From: Desulfopila sp. IMCC35008
GTDB taxonomy: Bacteria > Desulfobacterota > Desulfobulbia > Desulfobulbales > Desulfocapsaceae
NCBI RefSeq assembly: GCF_010646885.2
Contig: NZ_CP050700.1
Location: 2,630,501-2,694,500 of the forward strand
Direction of reading: 5' to 3'
DNA: 64,000 bases
Numbering within the stretch: the first letter of the stretch is position 1; each line of letters begins with the position of its first letter. The position numbers and the translations under genes are program-made. The notes under the pieces were generated by a model. It was not told where the DNA came from and searched no databases. It saw only the letters and a list, made by a program, of their open reading frames with translations. Below, in pieces: positions 1 through 8,992 of the stretch.

Positions 1-65
1 AGTGTGCGCCGTCAACATTAAAAAGGCTGCCTGATAAAGACCAGTCTCTTCCTGGCTTTTCACGC

Positions 66-121
66 TAAGACCGCTGAATAATTGTGATACATTTCACCCT
101 TATTCAGCGGTCTTATTTTTT
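66..121 (+). terminator. intrinsic terminator of a gene left of the window
   Basis: Perfect 16-base arms at 66-81 and 100-115 enclose an 18-base loop and run into a T tract at 115-121. This is the form of a strong Rho-independent terminator on the + strand, so it most likely ends a gene lying before the window. Confidence 0.85.
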
Positions 122-141
122 CAGCTGACCAAAACATTACC

Positions 142-609
142 ATGACAGGAAAAAGAAAAAACATTCTTATTATATACCACTCACAAGGTGGCACCATGGA
201 AACCATGGCCCGCCATTTTGCTAAAGGAGCTTCAAAGGAAGAGAGTGTCGACATTGTCTGCAAAAGGGCGGGTGATGCGACTCTCTCCGATTTGCTCCAC
301 TGCGACGGTCTTGCGATAGGCTCACCCGAGTATTTCGGAACCATGGCCGGCATGATTAAGGACTTTTTTGATCGTACTTATAATGTTGCCCGGGAAAAAA
401 CTATTGGGCTGTCTTACGTAGTGTTCGTGTGTGCAGGTAATGACGGCAGGGGGGCAATTACTCAAATCGAGAGAATTGCAGCCGGCTACAAATGGGAAAA
501 AGTACAGCCTCCCCTTCGTATTACAGGACCACCCTCCAAACAGGATTTAGCGAAAATTGAAGAACTTGGGCACACCCTTGCTGCCGGGGTTGAGTTCGGG
601 ATATTTTAA
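142..609 (+). CDS. flavodoxin-like / NAD(P)H-dependent FMN reductase family protein
   Basis: 155-residue single-domain flavoprotein. The N-terminus NILIIYHSQGGTMETMA is the phosphate-binding loop of flavodoxins (beta strand, then S/T-rich loop, then helix). The later GSPEYFGTMAGMIKDFFDR segment matches the FMN-contacting loop of the WrbA/flavodoxin_2 type. It probably binds FMN and moves electrons in the cytoplasm; its partner cannot be told. It stands alone between a terminator and a convergent operon. The ribosome binding site before this ATG is weak. The family assignment is firm, the exact reaction is not. Confidence 0.8.
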   Translation: MTGKRKNILIIYHSQGGTMETMARHFAKGASKEESVDIVCKRAGDATLSDLLHCDGLAIGSPEYFGTMAGMIKDFFDRTYNVAREKTIGLSYVVFVCAGNDGRGAITQIERIAAGYKWEKVQPPLRITGPPSKQDLAKIEELGHTLAAGVEFGIF

Positions 610-667
610 CACCCGTCACTACACAGTACAGCCATGGCTACAGGTAAGGATAAATTTTTTATAAAGC

Positions 668-982
668 TCACTTGCGATCATCCCGCCCCCGTCTCTCTTC
701 TGCTTTCGGCAAAAAATATCCACCCAGCATAATGAGAAACTTCAGGGTAAGGCCAAAAGCCAGAACGGTAGCCAGGAAACACCAAATTGCCTCTATTGGC
801 GTTATCTCACCAGTATGGATAAACTGGATAAGTGGCTGAAACACATTCGTCACTGCCATGATAACCATCAGTGCAACAATGGCTAAACCGACTAAAATTG
901 GTGTGAGTATAGAGCGTTTTTTCATTTGAACTGTCATATCAAAGTAAAAGACTTCCTCATTTCTACGACTTCCGGAAGTCAT
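668..982 (-). CDS. small two-helix membrane protein of a two-component operon
   Basis: 104 residues with two hydrophobic segments, about 24-50 and 64-93, and a very basic, charged C-terminus (KAEERRGRDDRK). I do not recognise the family. The first ATG overlaps the 3' end of the upstream response-regulator gene by 20 bases, so translation is probably coupled. Internal ATGs at residues 16 and 20 are alternative starts that would leave both helices intact. Being the last gene of the kinase-regulator operon, it may be a membrane partner of the sensor kinase, but nothing in the sequence proves that. Confidence 0.65.
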   Translation of the reverse strand: MTSGSRRNEEVFYFDMTVQMKKRSILTPILVGLAIVALMVIMAVTNVFQPLIQFIHTGEITPIEAIWCFLATVLAFGLTLKFLIMLGGYFLPKAEERRGRDDRK

Positions 983-2378
983 TGGCGTTTATCTCGTGAC
1001 GTTTGATGATTTTTTGCAGTGCAACTCTTGAGAGTTGCGAAATTTCAGCGGCGTGGCTTACATTCCCCCCGGTTTTCTCCAGCAGGGTTCGTATGTATTC
1101 CGTAGTAAACGAATCAACCAACCGTTCTTTGGCCTCTTTATATGGCTCGAGCTCTCCATCGATCATGATCATATCGGAATTTTTGTCACCCTGCGGCTGC
1201 GGTGGTTCAACACCCCGCAGATACTCTAGAGTGATAACCTCCTCAGGGCAGAACATAACAGTCCTGCGAATGACATTCTGGAGTTCTCGTACATTCCCCG
1301 GCCACTTCCGATGACAAAGAGCGGCCAATGCGCGCTCATCGAATCTTTTGAGAGGGAGGTCTAGCTCACATGCCACCTTCTTACTGAAATGTGCTACCAA
1401 TGCAGGGATATCCTCCTTGATCTCCTGTAGACTCGGGGTCGTGAGGGTAACGACATTCAATCGGTAAAAAAGATCCTCCCTGAACTGCCTGTCGGCAATC
1501 ATACTTTCCAGGTCCAGGTTGGTAAGGGCAATGACTCGTACGTCTATTTTCCTGGTTCGTGAGGCACCGAGCGGTTTAATCTCCTGCTCCTGCAGGACAC
1601 GAAGTAGTTTGGCCTGTAATCCAATTGGTATATCACCCACCTCGTCAAGGCATATCGTACCGCCATCAGCATCTGCAAAAAGTCCGTTCTGGTCATGGGT
1701 CGCCCCTGTAAAAGAGCCACGGGTATGACCAAACAGTTCCGATTCCAGAAGGTGTTCCGGTATAGCCGGACAGTTAACCATGACAAGTGGCTTGTCTGAT
1801 CGTTTACTGAGGGTGTGAATGGCTCGCGCAGCCAGTTCTTTCCCGGTACCTGATTCACCACGGATAAGCGCTGTATAATTTGATCGTGCCACCGTCTGCA
1901 GGTTGGATTGAAATCGTTTCATCGGCTCGGATTCCCCAACAAATTCTGTGGCAATCTGCTTATCACATACCTGTTGCTTGAGATTATAATTCTCTCGCAG
2001 CAGCCTAGAACGTTCGAGCGCCTTGCTCATGGTCCTGGTCAACAGTTCCCGGTCAAAAGGTTTGGTTATGAAATCATAAGCTCCGAGCTTAATAGCCTCA
2101 ACAGCAGTTTCAATGGTGCCAAAACCTGTCATCATCACCACGGTAATCCATGGATCATGGTTAGTAAGTTCCTCAAGCAATTCCAGGCCACTCATTCCCG
2201 GCATTTGAATATCCAACAGCGCTAGCTCTGCATCATTATCTTCCAGATAATAAAGGGCCTCTTTGGCGCCTGCTGCGGTGGCCACCGAGATACCGGGAAA
2301 CTCTTTGGCAATCATTCTTTTGAGGCCATTCAACATATCCACCTCATCGTCAACGATCAGCAAGTGGTGTTTATTCAT
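963..2378 (-). CDS. sigma54-dependent response regulator, NtrC/AtoC family
   Basis: 471 residues in the standard three-domain order. A receiver domain (about 1-120) has acidic residues near 10-11 and the likely phospho-acceptor D56 in LLDIQMPG. A AAA+ sigma54-activating domain (about 140-380) has Walker A GESGTGKE and the sigma54-contact loop written GSFTGA instead of the usual GAFTGA. A Fis-type helix-turn-helix lies at the C-terminus (about 425-465). It should activate sigma54 promoters when phosphorylated. Its start overlaps the end of the sensor kinase gene by 8 bases, so the two are a cognate pair. The Ala-to-Ser change in the loop is uncommon but known to be tolerated in some activators. 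Confidence 0.93.
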   Translation of the reverse strand: MNKHHLLIVDDEVDMLNGLKRMIAKEFPGISVATAAGAKEALYYLEDNDAELALLDIQMPGMSGLELLEELTNHDPWITVVMMTGFGTIETAVEAIKLGAYDFITKPFDRELLTRTMSKALERSRLLRENYNLKQQVCDKQIATEFVGESEPMKRFQSNLQTVARSNYTALIRGESGTGKELAARAIHTLSKRSDKPLVMVNCPAIPEHLLESELFGHTRGSFTGATHDQNGLFADADGGTICLDEVGDIPIGLQAKLLRVLQEQEIKPLGASRTRKIDVRVIALTNLDLESMIADRQFREDLFYRLNVVTLTTPSLQEIKEDIPALVAHFSKKVACELDLPLKRFDERALAALCHRKWPGNVRELQNVIRRTVMFCPEEVITLEYLRGVEPPQPQGDKNSDMIMIDGELEPYKEAKERLVDSFTTEYIRTLLEKTGGNVSHAAEISQLSRVALQKIIKRHEINANDFRKS

Positions 2379-4350
2379 GTCCTGTCTCCACTACCGGCAG
2401 GGAAATTATAAATTTGGTAGGTTGTCCAGTCTTGCTCTCTACCCTGATGTCACCATTGTGATCTTTGATAATGCCATAACTGACGGACAGCCCAAGCCCC
2501 GTACCCTTGCCCGGTGGCTTGGTGGTAAAGAACGGATCGAATATTTTCGCAATTTTCTCCTCAGCTATACCTACGCCGGTGTCTTCAACCACGACGGTAC
2601 AACTATCAGTAGCTCTATTTAACGAGCTGCGTATAGTTATCGTCCCGTCTTTATTGATCGCATGTGAGCTGTTTATCAGCAGGTTGAGGATCACCTGTTT
2701 GATTTTATCAACATCCAGAAGTAACTCCGGCAGATCTTCCTGGAGTTCCATCACCATATCAATTCTATTTTTCTGAAACTGCGATGCAACCATCGAAACC
2801 ACCTCAGAGATAATGGGATTTATCGAAGCAGGCGCTTTTACAGTCCTCTGCTGGTGTGCAAATTTTAACAGATCGGCAATAATGTTACGGCAGTTTCCTG
2901 CATGTTTCTCTATAATTTTCAAGTCACCTTTAGCTTCATCAGACAACTCTGGTTCATCTTTTAACAGGTCAATATGGCACAGAATGACCCCAAGTGGATT
3001 ATTGATCTCGTGAGCAATACCCGCGGCAAGCTGCCCCATTGAAACAAGCTTTTCGGTCTGTTGTATTTTGGTTTCAAGCTTCTTTTGCTCGGTAATATCC
3101 CTAACATAACAAACCAGGTTATCCACAACCCCTATTGTTGATTGAATCGGGTAAAAGTAGATAAGAAAAATCTCTCCATTCGGAAGCCTGACTTCTTTTG
3201 TTACCGGTGCATCCGGCATCTCCCGGAACACATCTTCACAAAGTGTAAGCGGACACTGATTTTGCAGCTGCAACTCAAGAGGAGTCAGATCAAGTATTTT
3301 TTCGAGTATAAGTCCGTGTCTTTTAAGAAATTCCTGGTTTACTATTTTAATACGTGCACAATGGTCAAGCAAGATGACAGGATCCGAAATACCATCGAAC
3401 ACCGACTGCAGTAACTCCTTCCCCTGCAGCAACTGCTCGGTATAGTTCTCAAGTTGCTGTCTGTTCTTCTTCAATTCACTTGCAATCACTTTTGCCGCTT
3501 GATTCAGTTCATCAATCTCATCTATGTTCCGTGAGTATGTCTCATCGCTAACGTCCCTCTCATCTTTTAATGCTTCTTTAAAGATATCGAGCAGGTTGTG
3601 GAGATTCTGGACAATAAAACGATTAAAAAATACGCTGATAATTGTATAAAGAGCGAGGATAAGTGGAATGCCGACCATAAAAGCTGCAATAGCTGACTCC
3701 TTGATCTTGGCAAGACTGAGATCAACGGGAAGGCCAACACTGATAAGTCCGACCACCTCTCCGGGGGTTCGATAAAACCCCCTGCTATCGCCATACAGAT
3801 CAATTATTTTCCGGGGTGCATCTGCCGGATCCCCGTGACAATAGGTACAGGAGCTTGCAAGGTATTCAGGTTGAAAACGCATATAATATCGCCTGGACTC
3901 GAAATCAACAATACCGTGCCACTCATCCATTTCAGGGTTTTCCCTGAATTTGTCAATCATTTCAGCTTCGATGGAGTTGGCCTCGTAATGAGGGTTTCGA
4001 GCATTGACCGCGACCCTGCGATACGAGAAATCCTTGAGGGTTTCATTTACCCTCTCCATAACGGAACGACTCACGAATGACGAGGACATTGCCTCGAGGA
4101 TAAATGTTTCATCTTCAAGCGTCTCGTACATCTTAGGCCGAAGTATTTCACGAACATATTTCCGGTTTGCCGCCATGGCAGTCATAACCAGCTCGGTCTT
4201 TTCGTAGGCCTCCTCTTCCAGCGTTTTTTTGGCGTTATGGTAGACGGTTACGGAACTCAATCCGACAAAAAAGAGAAGAATAGCTGCCAGTCCCAGCAAA
4301 AACTTGGTCTGCACACGAGTCTGTTTCATTATGCGTCTATCTTCTGACAC
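2371..4350 (-). CDS. membrane sensor histidine kinase with periplasmic CxxCH (haem) domain
   Basis: 659 residues. A transmembrane helix at about 17-36 and a second near 220-242 bracket a periplasmic domain of the Tll0287/DUF3365 kind. That domain contains CTYCH at 168-172, a c-type haem attachment motif. After it come a coiled linker, a PAS domain (about 300-420), a HisKA dimerisation helix with [12 protein letters not shown] and a HATPase domain with the N, G1 and G2 boxes ([18 protein letters not shown]). It should sense a redox or gas signal through covalently bound haem and phosphorylate the overlapping NtrC-type regulator. The chosen start is a GTG preceded by GAGAGGAAAC; a later ATG (residue 8) is possible. 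Confidence 0.9.
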   Translation of the reverse strand: MSEDRRIMKQTRVQTKFLLGLAAILLFFVGLSSVTVYHNAKKTLEEEAYEKTELVMTAMAANRKYVREILRPKMYETLEDETFILEAMSSSFVSRSVMERVNETLKDFSYRRVAVNARNPHYEANSIEAEMIDKFRENPEMDEWHGIVDFESRRYYMRFQPEYLASSCTYCHGDPADAPRKIIDLYGDSRGFYRTPGEVVGLISVGLPVDLSLAKIKESAIAAFMVGIPLILALYTIISVFFNRFIVQNLHNLLDIFKEALKDERDVSDETYSRNIDEIDELNQAAKVIASELKKNRQQLENYTEQLLQGKELLQSVFDGISDPVILLDHCARIKIVNQEFLKRHGLILEKILDLTPLELQLQNQCPLTLCEDVFREMPDAPVTKEVRLPNGEIFLIYFYPIQSTIGVVDNLVCYVRDITEQKKLETKIQQTEKLVSMGQLAAGIAHEINNPLGVILCHIDLLKDEPELSDEAKGDLKIIEKHAGNCRNIIADLLKFAHQQRTVKAPASINPIISEVVSMVASQFQKNRIDMVMELQEDLPELLLDVDKIKQVILNLLINSSHAINKDGTITIRSSLNRATDSCTVVVEDTGVGIAEEKIAKIFDPFFTTKPPGKGTGLGLSVSYGIIKDHNGDIRVESKTGQPTKFIISLPVVETGHE

Positions 4351-4437
4351 GTTTCCTCTCCATTACCTTGGGGCTAAACTACCAAGCAGTACGCCACAAC
4401 CTGTTATTACTTAAACAATGACCAGGTGATATATTCT

Positions 4438-5007
4438 CTAGTTGCGGTTTAGCACAAAAAACACATAGCCGATTACAATAATGAGAATCACCACAACTTC
4501 AACAACTGTCAGTCGCAAAAGCATCAGACAAATCTTCCGTTGTGACGGTGTCATTGTCAGGACAATACGGTTCATTATGTATCGAAACAAAACGGTGTTT
4601 ATCGTTTTTTTCTGATAGAGCCGCAGATACTCCTGAATCCCCCTGAGCCACATGACAGTATGGCGCTCCAGTTCAGATTCCTCCTCAAATTCAGGATCCG
4701 TATAAACCACCGTCGCAAGATAGTTGTCTTTAACCGGCGTGATGGAAAGAAAATTATAATCCCCTTCAGTAAATTCCACATTGAGCATCGCAGGCGTGCC
4801 GCTCACAAAACTGCCATTCAGGATAAATTCTCTCTCAGAGCTGTAGTCTTTCAACTCAGCCTGAAAAGTATCACCATCCTGCTTGAACGAAAGAACCGTC
4901 CAGAGTGGATTGAGGCGAATGAGCTTTTCGGCATCAATCAGTTTTCCTGGGAATATCTCCAGGGTTTTATCGGTGATCTGCAGTTTTAACTCGTATTCTT
5001 TCTTCAT
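4438..5007 (-). CDS. hypothetical protein with C-terminal membrane anchor
   Basis: 189 residues. The first 160 are soluble and rich in charged residues; a strongly hydrophobic segment at about 165-185 followed by only NRN is typical of a tail-anchored membrane protein. I do not recognise the fold, though the N-terminal part is consistent with a small beta-rich domain. It begins 3 bases after the stop of the uspA-like gene, so the two are cotranscribed and probably work together. It has no obvious catalytic motif. Confidence 0.7.
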   Translation of the reverse strand: MKKEYELKLQITDKTLEIFPGKLIDAEKLIRLNPLWTVLSFKQDGDTFQAELKDYSSEREFILNGSFVSGTPAMLNVEFTEGDYNFLSITPVKDNYLATVVYTDPEFEEESELERHTVMWLRGIQEYLRLYQKKTINTVLFRYIMNRIVLTMTPSQRKICLMLLRLTVVEVVVILIIVIGYVFFVLNRN

Positions 5008-5010
5008 ATT

Positions 5011-5490
5011 TCAGGTGACTGTCAACAAGGGACATGGAAGAAGAGGATGTAGTTTCTCATTTGATATACGTGCCGCAAGACCAGGGGACATTTTTACAGA
5101 GGTGAGCCGAAATGGTTTTTTCATAAAGCCGCCCAGTACCACAACCTCAGAATTCAACTCTTCGGCGACCTCGGCGATGGTCTCCTCAATATCGCCAGCA
5201 ACTTTCATGAACCGGACATTCTCAGATACTGAATAAGTGACACGAATCCTTTCCCAGTCTTCAGTAATTTCACGGCCAAGCTGTTCATCGACATAGTCGA
5301 TAAACCTGTTCCTGGTTCCAGAGCTGTTCAGCCAATCATCCCCAGTCATAACGGACCAGTCCTTGTCAACGATGGTAAGTATAGTCAGCTGAACATCCGA
5401 CACCCCGGGAAGCATGGTTTCGAAAACATATTTTTCAGCCTGTTTCGCCCCTTCTGAACCATGTGTGCACAACAGAATATTGGTAAACAT
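5011..5490 (-). CDS. universal stress protein (UspA family)
   Basis: 159 residues, one Usp domain. The N-terminus FTNILLCTHGSEGAKQAEKYVF is the usual first strand and helix, and VVVLGGFMKKPFRLTSVKMSPGLA near the end occupies the place of the ATP-binding G-2x-G-9x-G(S/T) loop. That loop is altered, so nucleotide binding is uncertain. Usp proteins are small cytoplasmic stress or signalling proteins. It is followed after 3 bases by a tail-anchored protein, which could recruit it to the membrane. A terminator separates it from the upstream exporter operon. Confidence 0.8.
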   Translation of the reverse strand: MFTNILLCTHGSEGAKQAEKYVFETMLPGVSDVQLTILTIVDKDWSVMTGDDWLNSSGTRNRFIDYVDEQLGREITEDWERIRVTYSVSENVRFMKVAGDIEETIAEVAEELNSEVVVLGGFMKKPFRLTSVKMSPGLAARISNEKLHPLLPCPLLTVT

Positions 5491-5523
5491 GAGATACTCG
5501 CAAATACAACTATTTTTGAACTG

Positions 5524-5562
5524 AAAAACCCGTGATCACAATATATTATTGCAATCACGGGT
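5524..5562 (-). terminator. intrinsic terminator of the YeiH-type exporter operon
   Basis: Nine-base arms ACCCGTGAT (5554-5562 read on the minus strand) and its complement at 5528-5536 close a 17-base A/T-rich loop. The minus-strand transcript then continues into five U residues. It lies between the 52-residue gene and the uspA-like gene. Confidence 0.8.
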
Positions 5563-5622
5563 CGAGTTTGTCAATCTCTCCCCTCTTTTTCCTGCCAGGG
5601 AGTTTGAACGGTTAATGACCGA

Positions 5623-5781
5623 TTATACGAGCCACTTGGTAAAAAGGAGCACCCCAAAAGTGGTAATCAGGCAAAACACCAGGGCCGTTATGTCTTCACT
5701 TCGTTCACTGGAAAATACGGAGAGTGCTCTTTCTTCCAGCTTTTTACCGTTCTCGTTTTGGTCTTTATTATTTTCACTCAT
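5623..5781 (-). CDS. 52-residue single-helix membrane protein downstream of the YeiH-type exporter
   Basis: A short gene of 52 codons plus TAA. Its ATG lies 13 bases beyond the exporter stop and is preceded by AGGAGATAGAAT, an excellent ribosome binding site that overlaps the intergenic gap. The product has a highly charged N-terminal half (MSENNKDQNENGKKLEER) and one C-terminal hydrophobic helix (about 31-50, ALVFCLITTFGVLLF) ending KWLV. The layout fits a small accessory subunit of the exporter. I do not know a named family for it. Confidence 0.7.
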   Translation of the reverse strand: MSENNKDQNENGKKLEERALSVFSSERSEDITALVFCLITTFGVLLFTKWLV

Positions 5782-5794
5782 ATTCTATCTCCTA

Positions 5795-7423
5795 TCAATG
5801 TAAAACAACATCCTTAACCAGCCAGAGAACAACAAAAAAGGATAATGTTGCCTTGGCAATACCCGAGATGCCACCAATAACAAGTGGCCAGCCGCCTGCC
5901 TGGAAAATTGCTTTCTTGGTGATCTGCATGCCAAGGCCAATGAGGCCGAAGGCAAAAAACCAGATCATGAAATCGGTGAGAACGGTGACCGTCTTCGATT
6001 TCTTGTGAACCTGCTTGACTGCGTGCTTGATAACACCTTTAACTTCACTATCAAGCTTAATCTCTTTTGCCTTTGCAGCAGCAAGAACACCCTGAAGCTC
6101 GGTCATACGTTCACGGCCCACCAGGTCAAACTGTTTCTTGTTGTCACGTTCTTCAAAGTTACCTGCAATCTGGTGCTGTTTATGAAGATCCTGCACAGCT
6201 TTCATCTGCACCTCGGTGAGCCCGGTAATGGTCCCTGCCTTCAGCGCCCCATCAAGAGTATTCCATTCCTCATCTGTGATCTGTGTACGTTCGTTATAGC
6301 TTACATCGATGAATTTCCCTTTATAATGGTTCGGCGGCGAAAAAAGCCCCATGGAAGACATGACAAACAGCAACAGAAAACCAAGAATAAAAATTGGGAA
6401 TTTATCAATAACAACAGATTTGAAACTGAGCTTCTGGCCGGACTCCTTGCCAAACCAGGTAGCGAGTACCAAAACAATAATAGGCAGAAAAAGTACACGG
6501 GTAATATTGAAAATTTCAGCAACTTTCAGGGTCTTGATATCAACAGCATTGAACGCAAGGGCTGCAGCGGCAACCTGAGCAGAGTTGAGGATTCCGGTAC
6601 CTGCCCATGCTCCGAACTGCACCGGATTCATGCCAACCATCTTACCCACGGTCGGGAAGATAAACATGCAAAGAATACCGAACGAGAGGATGGTACCGAT
6701 TGTGTATGCCATCTCCTCACTCTTGGCTTTGACGACAGGTGCAACAGCAACAGTGGCAGAAACACCACAGACACCCATACCGGCAGATAAGACGCCGGTC
6801 ATGGTCTTGGGCTGCTTGAAGACGCTGCCAAGCCAGAGAACCAGGAAAACGGTTCCGAGAACAAAGAAACCGATCAACCATACAGAATATACACCAAGTT
6901 TTGCGAGCTCGGCAAAACTGTACCGTGCACCCAGCATGATAACACCCATTTTCAGAACAAAACGGGCGCACTTCACACCTTCACCGGCAAACTTGGGAAT
7001 CCCGACTGTATTGGTAATAACAACACCGGTGAGAAGACCAAGAACAACGTAGTTGAGGTTCATGATCTTGTAGATTGCAAATCCGAGTACAGGCTCCAGC
7101 GCCTTACTCCAGATTTTAACCATTGGCTCGGCGTACCAGCGAATGAACATGGCCAGCGCAAGCAGCAGAATAATGCCACCAATCGGACGCAAAAAAAAGC
7201 GATCCAGAATGGTGTCCTGGGGTTCCCGGACTGTATTGATTACAGCCCCCAAAATTCCGACCCCGGCAATGATCAGACTGAGTGTAACCTGAAGATCCAT
7301 TGTTTTATGGGTGCTCAGGTATTTCATGACAGGCAGCAGCGCTCCAGAGGAAGCGATAAGCCCGTAAATGAGAAGTATGCCGGACATTATAAAAACCGGC
7401 ATGTTCCGTTGTGCGTTAGACAT
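5795..7423 (-). CDS. YeiH/UPF0324-type putative sulfate exporter family transporter
   Basis: 542 residues with about ten to twelve membrane segments. Conserved UPF0324 stretches are visible: GVIMLGARYSFAEL, SAGMGVCGVSATVAVAPVVKAK and GTGILNSAQVAAAALAF. Members of this family are annotated as putative sulfate or sulfonate-related exporters, but experimental support is thin. This protein is longer than the usual 330-350 residues because of N-terminal helices and an insert at about 360-500 that carries a charged, soluble region before two last helices. The ATG at 7423 is chosen because GGGAGGAC sits 5 bases before it; upstream in-frame codons lack such a site. It is followed by a 52-residue membrane protein and then a terminator. 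Confidence 0.85.
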   Translation of the reverse strand: MSNAQRNMPVFIMSGILLIYGLIASSGALLPVMKYLSTHKTMDLQVTLSLIIAGVGILGAVINTVREPQDTILDRFFLRPIGGIILLLALAMFIRWYAEPMVKIWSKALEPVLGFAIYKIMNLNYVVLGLLTGVVITNTVGIPKFAGEGVKCARFVLKMGVIMLGARYSFAELAKLGVYSVWLIGFFVLGTVFLVLWLGSVFKQPKTMTGVLSAGMGVCGVSATVAVAPVVKAKSEEMAYTIGTILSFGILCMFIFPTVGKMVGMNPVQFGAWAGTGILNSAQVAAAALAFNAVDIKTLKVAEIFNITRVLFLPIIVLVLATWFGKESGQKLSFKSVVIDKFPIFILGFLLLFVMSSMGLFSPPNHYKGKFIDVSYNERTQITDEEWNTLDGALKAGTITGLTEVQMKAVQDLHKQHQIAGNFEERDNKKQFDLVGRERMTELQGVLAAAKAKEIKLDSEVKGVIKHAVKQVHKKSKTVTVLTDFMIWFFAFGLIGLGMQITKKAIFQAGGWPLVIGGISGIAKATLSFFVVLWLVKDVVLH

Positions 7424-7658
7424 GAATGTCCTCCCGTTAGGTGAATAGTTCTGTGCTGTATGAATTTCCTTGTTCGGCCCCTCAGTCGATACGTCATACA
7501 GCACGTTTTCTTGTAACAGAGAGGTTATAGCAGAATCTATACCACCTTGTGACATTTCAATGACACACAAGATAAACAACTACTTTTACATCATATTAAA
7601 TACAGTAGAGCCTGGAGATTAATTGACTAACAACCTGAAACCTCCTAAAATGTGACAC

Positions 7659-7683
7659 CTCCGGGCAACACTGTTGCCCGGAG
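7659..7683. repeat. 12-base-arm palindrome upstream of the exporter gene
   Basis: Arms CTCCGGGCAACA (7659-7670) and TGTTGCCCGGAG (7672-7683) are exact reverse complements around one C. There is no T tract on either side, so it is unlike a terminator and more like an operator or cruciform. It lies about 235 bases before the exporter start. Confidence 0.6.
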
Positions 7684-7864
7684 TTAGCATCAACGCGAAC
7701 ATTTCGTAAAAACGCTCTCTATATTTTGATTACTTTGGAGGGCCGGGTGTTAAATAAGCGACTACAGGTGCAACTCCGGGTACATTTTGTACCCAAATAT
7801 TATGAGAACTTTCACTCTTATTTTTCACCTATCGGGCGAGAAGAGATGGCCACTTCGACTCACG

Positions 7865-7890
7865 AAAAATCCAGGTTAACCTGGATTTTT
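7865..7890 (-). terminator. perfect 26-base palindrome, probable terminator of the 60-residue gene
   Basis: AAAAATCCAGGTT followed directly by its reverse complement. Read on the minus strand it is a stem ending in five U residues, 230 bases past the stop of the 60-residue membrane protein gene. It would work the same way on the + strand. Confidence 0.55.
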
Positions 7891-8124
7891 CATGCCCCCA
7901 GGAACATCGTGTCGAGCTGGTGTCGCCTGAGCTGGTGAGAAATTAGGGCTAAATGTATGAACTCGTGTTTATACTACGAACGTGGGGTGTAAAGAAAACC
8001 AACTTTTCGCATAGCAGGAATACGATGCAGGAAATGGTAAATGACAGCGCACAAATGATGCACTACGAAGTTGCAATCCTTTTGAGACAAATCGTGGATA
8101 TGCAAAAGGCGCCAAAAGAATTCT

Positions 8125-8307
8125 TCAGTTTTCCTGAGTTCCCTCTGTTGGCAACCTGAGCCACAATATCCTGTAGGAGTATATATAGAGGCAGGCAGCA
8201 ATCAAAACCCCGAACAAATTTTGCATAAACATAATGACCAAGAACCCGATAATAACACAGAGCATCGGAAAGAAATGGTACAGGGGAGTGGGGAGCCAGA
8301 TAATCAT
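8125..8307 (-). CDS. 60-residue hydrophobic membrane protein
   Basis: A short gene supported by AGGAGG placed 7 bases before its ATG. The product is almost entirely hydrophobic (about residues 3-48, one or two helices, with PMLCVIIGFLVIMFMQ and FGVLIAACLYIYSY) with a polar tail ending GTQEN. I do not recognise a family, although the pattern resembles small inner-membrane proteins of about 60 residues with paired helices. It has no close co-directional neighbour. Confidence 0.6.
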   Translation of the reverse strand: MIIWLPTPLYHFFPMLCVIIGFLVIMFMQNLFGVLIAACLYIYSYRILWLRLPTEGTQEN

Positions 8308-8455
8308 CTTATAGCCTCCTGACGCTTTTATGCTTATTATTATCTATTTTACCATTACGACCCCATTGCTTCAAGGTGGGTTCAGAAAGCAAAACTTTCT
8401 TTGTTTTTAAGCCTCACAAGGTTCACTTATTAATTAAAAAAAACGGATTGGGACA

Positions 8456-8983
8456 ATGGGAATTAAGGAGATAACGGAAAGTGCTCTCGCACAACTGCAG
8501 CACGGCAGCTCACGAAGAGATATTTTTACAAGTATGTCTGCTGCGAACCCAGCTGATACTGGCAAAATTGCCTACTGTATTGCTTCCATACCGGAGGACA
8601 GCCTGCGTACCCGATATTTGCGTCATAACGCATTGCTCTGCCTGTTGCTTATCGTCTACTCAGTTTTAAGTATCATTAGCGGACTCCCGATACCACAGGG
8701 TGAACCCACAATATTTCTGGTACTGACAGCCGGAGTACCTCTCGTTTTCTGTTATTTTACCTTCAGGTTTCACGGGGGAATATACCGGATTATGGGATTA
8801 TGGTTTCTCGTCGATATTTTTGAGACCGCACTGTTGAAAGGGGCACCGGATGGACTCTCAGTTTTGAAACTGCTCACCCTGTTCTTGATCGTGACCCTTT
8901 CTTTCCTAATAGGCCGCAAGATGTTTCCCAACCTCAGGGTTCTTGGTCCTAAAAAGGACGAATCAGGTCATTACCAGTTATGA
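8456..8983 (+). CDS. hypothetical four-helix membrane protein
   Basis: 175 residues. The soluble N-terminal 60 residues are followed by four hydrophobic segments (about 61-79, 87-104, 108-124 and 135-152) and a charged tail. No catalytic motif or family is recognised. It stands alone, convergent with the LarA-like gene 9 bases later. The ribosome binding site is poor (GGATTGGGACA before the ATG). Confidence 0.6.
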   Translation: MGIKEITESALAQLQHGSSRRDIFTSMSAANPADTGKIAYCIASIPEDSLRTRYLRHNALLCLLLIVYSVLSIISGLPIPQGEPTIFLVLTAGVPLVFCYFTFRFHGGIYRIMGLWFLVDIFETALLKGAPDGLSVLKLLTLFLIVTLSFLIGRKMFPNLRVLGPKKDESGHYQL

Positions 8984-8992
8984 TCAGCACAC

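Larger units (their letters stand above)
7424..8124. other. 700-base intergenic region with three inverted repeats
   Basis: No convincing gene. It holds a near-perfect 25-base palindrome at 7659-7683, a GGGTAC-ATTTT-GTACCC hairpin at 7777-7793 and a perfect 26-base palindrome at 7865-7890. The short open frames here have no ribosome binding site. The left part is the leader and promoter region of the exporter gene. Confidence 0.6.

Noticed and set aside
6005..6790. 261-codon open frame opposite the exporter gene
   Set aside because: It is antisense to the well-conserved membrane protein, has no ribosome site and no family resemblance.
7953..8201. Short open frames on both strands between the exporter leader and the 60-residue gene
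   Set aside because: No ribosome binding sites and no recognisable composition; the minus-strand frame overlaps the better supported gene at 8125-8307.
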